DNA of 64,000 bases from Asparagopsis taxiformis (Eukaryota > Rhodophyta > Florideophyceae > Bonnemaisoniales > Bonnemaisoniaceae): the NCBI GenBank assembly GCA_030407315.1, contig JALQPE010002610.1, positions 1 to 64,000 of the forward strand. The letters run 5' to 3'. The position numbers and the translations under genes were made by a program. Below are positions 61,898 through 64,000 of this stretch, in pieces; the stretch's first letter is position 1, and each line of letters opens with the position of its first letter. The notes beneath the pieces were generated by a model, which saw only the letters and a program-made list of their open reading frames with translations, made no database searches and had not been told where the DNA came from.

Positions 61898-64000
61898 ATT
61901 CCATCCGTCACAATGACGTGCAGACGATCAAGTAAAATTTTCTCGGTCGATTTTGGCCCGCCACGTCCAAAGTTGCTGTTTTCTGCAATACAAACCCTAA
62001 CTCGCATCTGGAAAGCGACCTACTCTCAACTCCACTTTGACTCTTGAAAGGTCATGGAACCTTTCATGTCGATTACTCGCGAGACTTTCTACGTAGCATG
62101 TATTGCAAACTTCTGCGCTTATAGCCGTGCGCCCAGTGAGTACAGATCTTTCTCTACCCAAACATATTCTCGTAACACTCAACCGGCTCGAGTCAATTCG
62201 AGCGGCGCCACTCGTTGTAACGCTGCGATTAGGCTGATATTTACGCAGACAACATGATAGGAGCCCGTCCACACCACTCAGTCTGTCCGCTTTTCATTGT
62301 ACTGACGCACGCGGTATCACCCCGGATTTCACATGCCTGCTCCCAAGCGGTGGTCCTGCGGATCGGCTTTAAATATCAATATTCCATCGCTGTGCTCGAC
62401 GTGTGATCCTAGGTAAAATGGCGTGCTTCCTTTCGTAAATCTCATTGGTACCAGGGCAAAGTCGTCCACCAGTGGTACTCGATTGTCAAGTCGAAGCATA
62501 ACAAGTGCTTCCAATTCGACGCAAACATCACCAGATCATGGACGTTACTGTACTTGGCCAAACTTGTGTACCTTTCTCGTTTCAGCCAATGACACTTTAC
62601 GTATCGGCAAGACAGGCCGTAGCAACGGCCATCACACAATCCGCCTTGTGCTCGTCGCCCAATTTTGAGCAGATCTGGCCGCCGCCCTCCCAAAACAAAA
62701 TCTATTTAAAACTTCATTGCACAAATTCAATGTGAGACTTGTCAATTTTGTGATGCAGTCTTTCCACTCTTCACAATCTATCTTGCAACGTTCGGTTCGT
62801 AACAATTCGAAGCTCTGTGCTTTCTGGATGATAGTAGGGGTGAGCGCATTCTTCACAGCCACCATTCGTGGTATTCATCGCCTGCAAACAGTTATTTTAA
62901 TGTACATCTACGCACGATCATACATCCCAGTCGTTCCTGCCTGACAACAGATCATCTCATCTAGAGACGTAGCACAAAATTCGCGCGCAACCATCGTACG
63001 GGCTTCCTCTATTTAAAACTTGTAAGAAGTCCGACACGGGAAAGTTACTATCACCACTCATGGAGATGCCCACACTTCCCAATCTGTAATTTACCGTTCC
63101 ATCGCACGGAATTAGGTGTTACTGCTACAGGACTGCCAACATCGTCATTGCTGTCACCTCCAAGACCCATGAGGTCAAGACTACTACAGTTTAGAATTGT
63201 CAAAGAACAGTATTTACTCATGACACGATACTTATCGATCATCCTTATGAAGACACTACCATGAACGTACAAAGTCAGTGGGATTAAGTTTTACAACCAC
63301 AGGGTCTGACACGGCTTTGACCCAGACATCTGCGGCAGTAGTGCAGAAGCCACAGAGGACCGCCAACTGCTATGAAGTACTGCTCAGCCGCTTGGTGATG
63401 ACAAAGTACATATAGTAGCCGGATACCAACAGACGGTGTCGATGAATCCGTTCCAGCAGAAATTGTTCAAACTGGCTGTCTTCGCCGAGGCGGACAATAC
63501 AACTGCGTGAAAGTCTGACAAATCCCTGTAATCACGAGCAGATACAACGAACGTCAGTAATTGCCATCGGACAACAGTAATTAGGTACTCAGAAACAGTA
63601 CTTTATAATCATTGGGACTCATTGGAAAGAGAAGTCGTATATTTGATTATCTGTGGGGAATCATCAGAAGGAACCTGGGGAGTGAAGGGAGGCTTCGATA
63701 CGTACAGGATCGGCAACTTTGAGATGGCACAGGCACTGCGAACAGACAAAGTTCACAGAGGGGGAACTTCCTCTTCGCCAGCGATGTGACTTGTCGCAAC
63801 GGTTCGACACTCCGTCCTAGACGGGGCATTCAAGCTTTCAGGGAACATGTTCCATTCCCATCATCAGTCCCCGATGGTGGTGAGACTCGTCACTTGGCTC
63901 ATGACGCTGAAACGGTTGTTGCTGGATGGGTGGGAAAAATCTGATTGCACGGAAGTCAATGGGGTCTTTTTATACCCACGGATCAAGCTGACCAGTCTCC
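61898..64000. other. 2.1-kb region to the window end, no supported gene
   Basis: Only short ORFs without motifs on both strands. No repeat of the families seen elsewhere in the window, and no RNA gene. The window may end inside an upstream region of a gene lying beyond it. Confidence 0.35.

Overview
The window is nuclear DNA of a eukaryote with compact genes and few introns. Four spliceosomal introns can be read directly. They are 82-103 nt long, with GT...AG ends and branch sites of the TACTAAC/CTGAC type. Many genes are single-exon, and several have a clear TATA box 50-130 nt before the chosen ATG. These traits, the Ty3-type LTR elements and a cyanobacterial-type DHH/CBS protein with a transit-peptide-like N terminus fit a red alga (a florideophyte would be my guess). 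That assignment is inference; no marker gene proves it.

Layout. (1) 1-9.0 kb: repeat-rich DNA. A dispersed repeat family with a period near 500 bp forms two tandem arrays (1825-2885 and 7430-8965) that flank a broken gene at 3214-7165. This gene combines a ParB-like domain with a 2-oxoglutarate/Fe(II) dioxygenase-like domain and is split by several single-base frame changes. (2) 9.3-10.6 kb: a purine-rich block and a short local repeat. (3) 10.6-26.6 kb: nested copies of one Ty3/gypsy chromovirus family. The youngest copy (13646-26102, minus strand) is complete, with 683-bp LTRs, a 5-bp AAGCT target duplication, PBS, PPT, intact gag and intact pol. It also carries a 1088-codon ORF on the opposite strand, convergent with pol. 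Two older 3'-end fragments lie in plus orientation. One of them hosts the complete copy inside its LTR. (4) 27.2-28.6 kb: two 470-bp solo LTRs of another family in opposite orientation. (5) 29.4-31.1 kb: a DUF4246-type 2OG oxygenase gene with one frame break.

(6) 34.2-61.9 kb: ordinary gene-bearing DNA. In order: two related secreted glucose/sorbosone dehydrogenase-like proteins, an ABCB full transporter (one intron), a Myb/SANT-like protein, an ABCG half transporter (two introns), a PPR protein, a DHH-DHHA1-CBS-CBS phosphoesterase, bifunctional UMP synthase, a large protein with an N-terminal pseudokinase, an ANTH-like helical region and a C-terminal TKL kinase, and proline iminopeptidase (one intron). 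The last 2.1 kb shows no gene I can support.

The genes do not form a pathway. UMP synthase serves pyrimidine synthesis, the ABC proteins serve membrane export, and the PPR and DHH-CBS proteins are probably organellar. The most unusual items are the ambisense retrotransposon, whose antisense ORF changes mostly by synonymous substitution between copies, and the ParB-like/dioxygenase gene between hairpin-bearing repeats.
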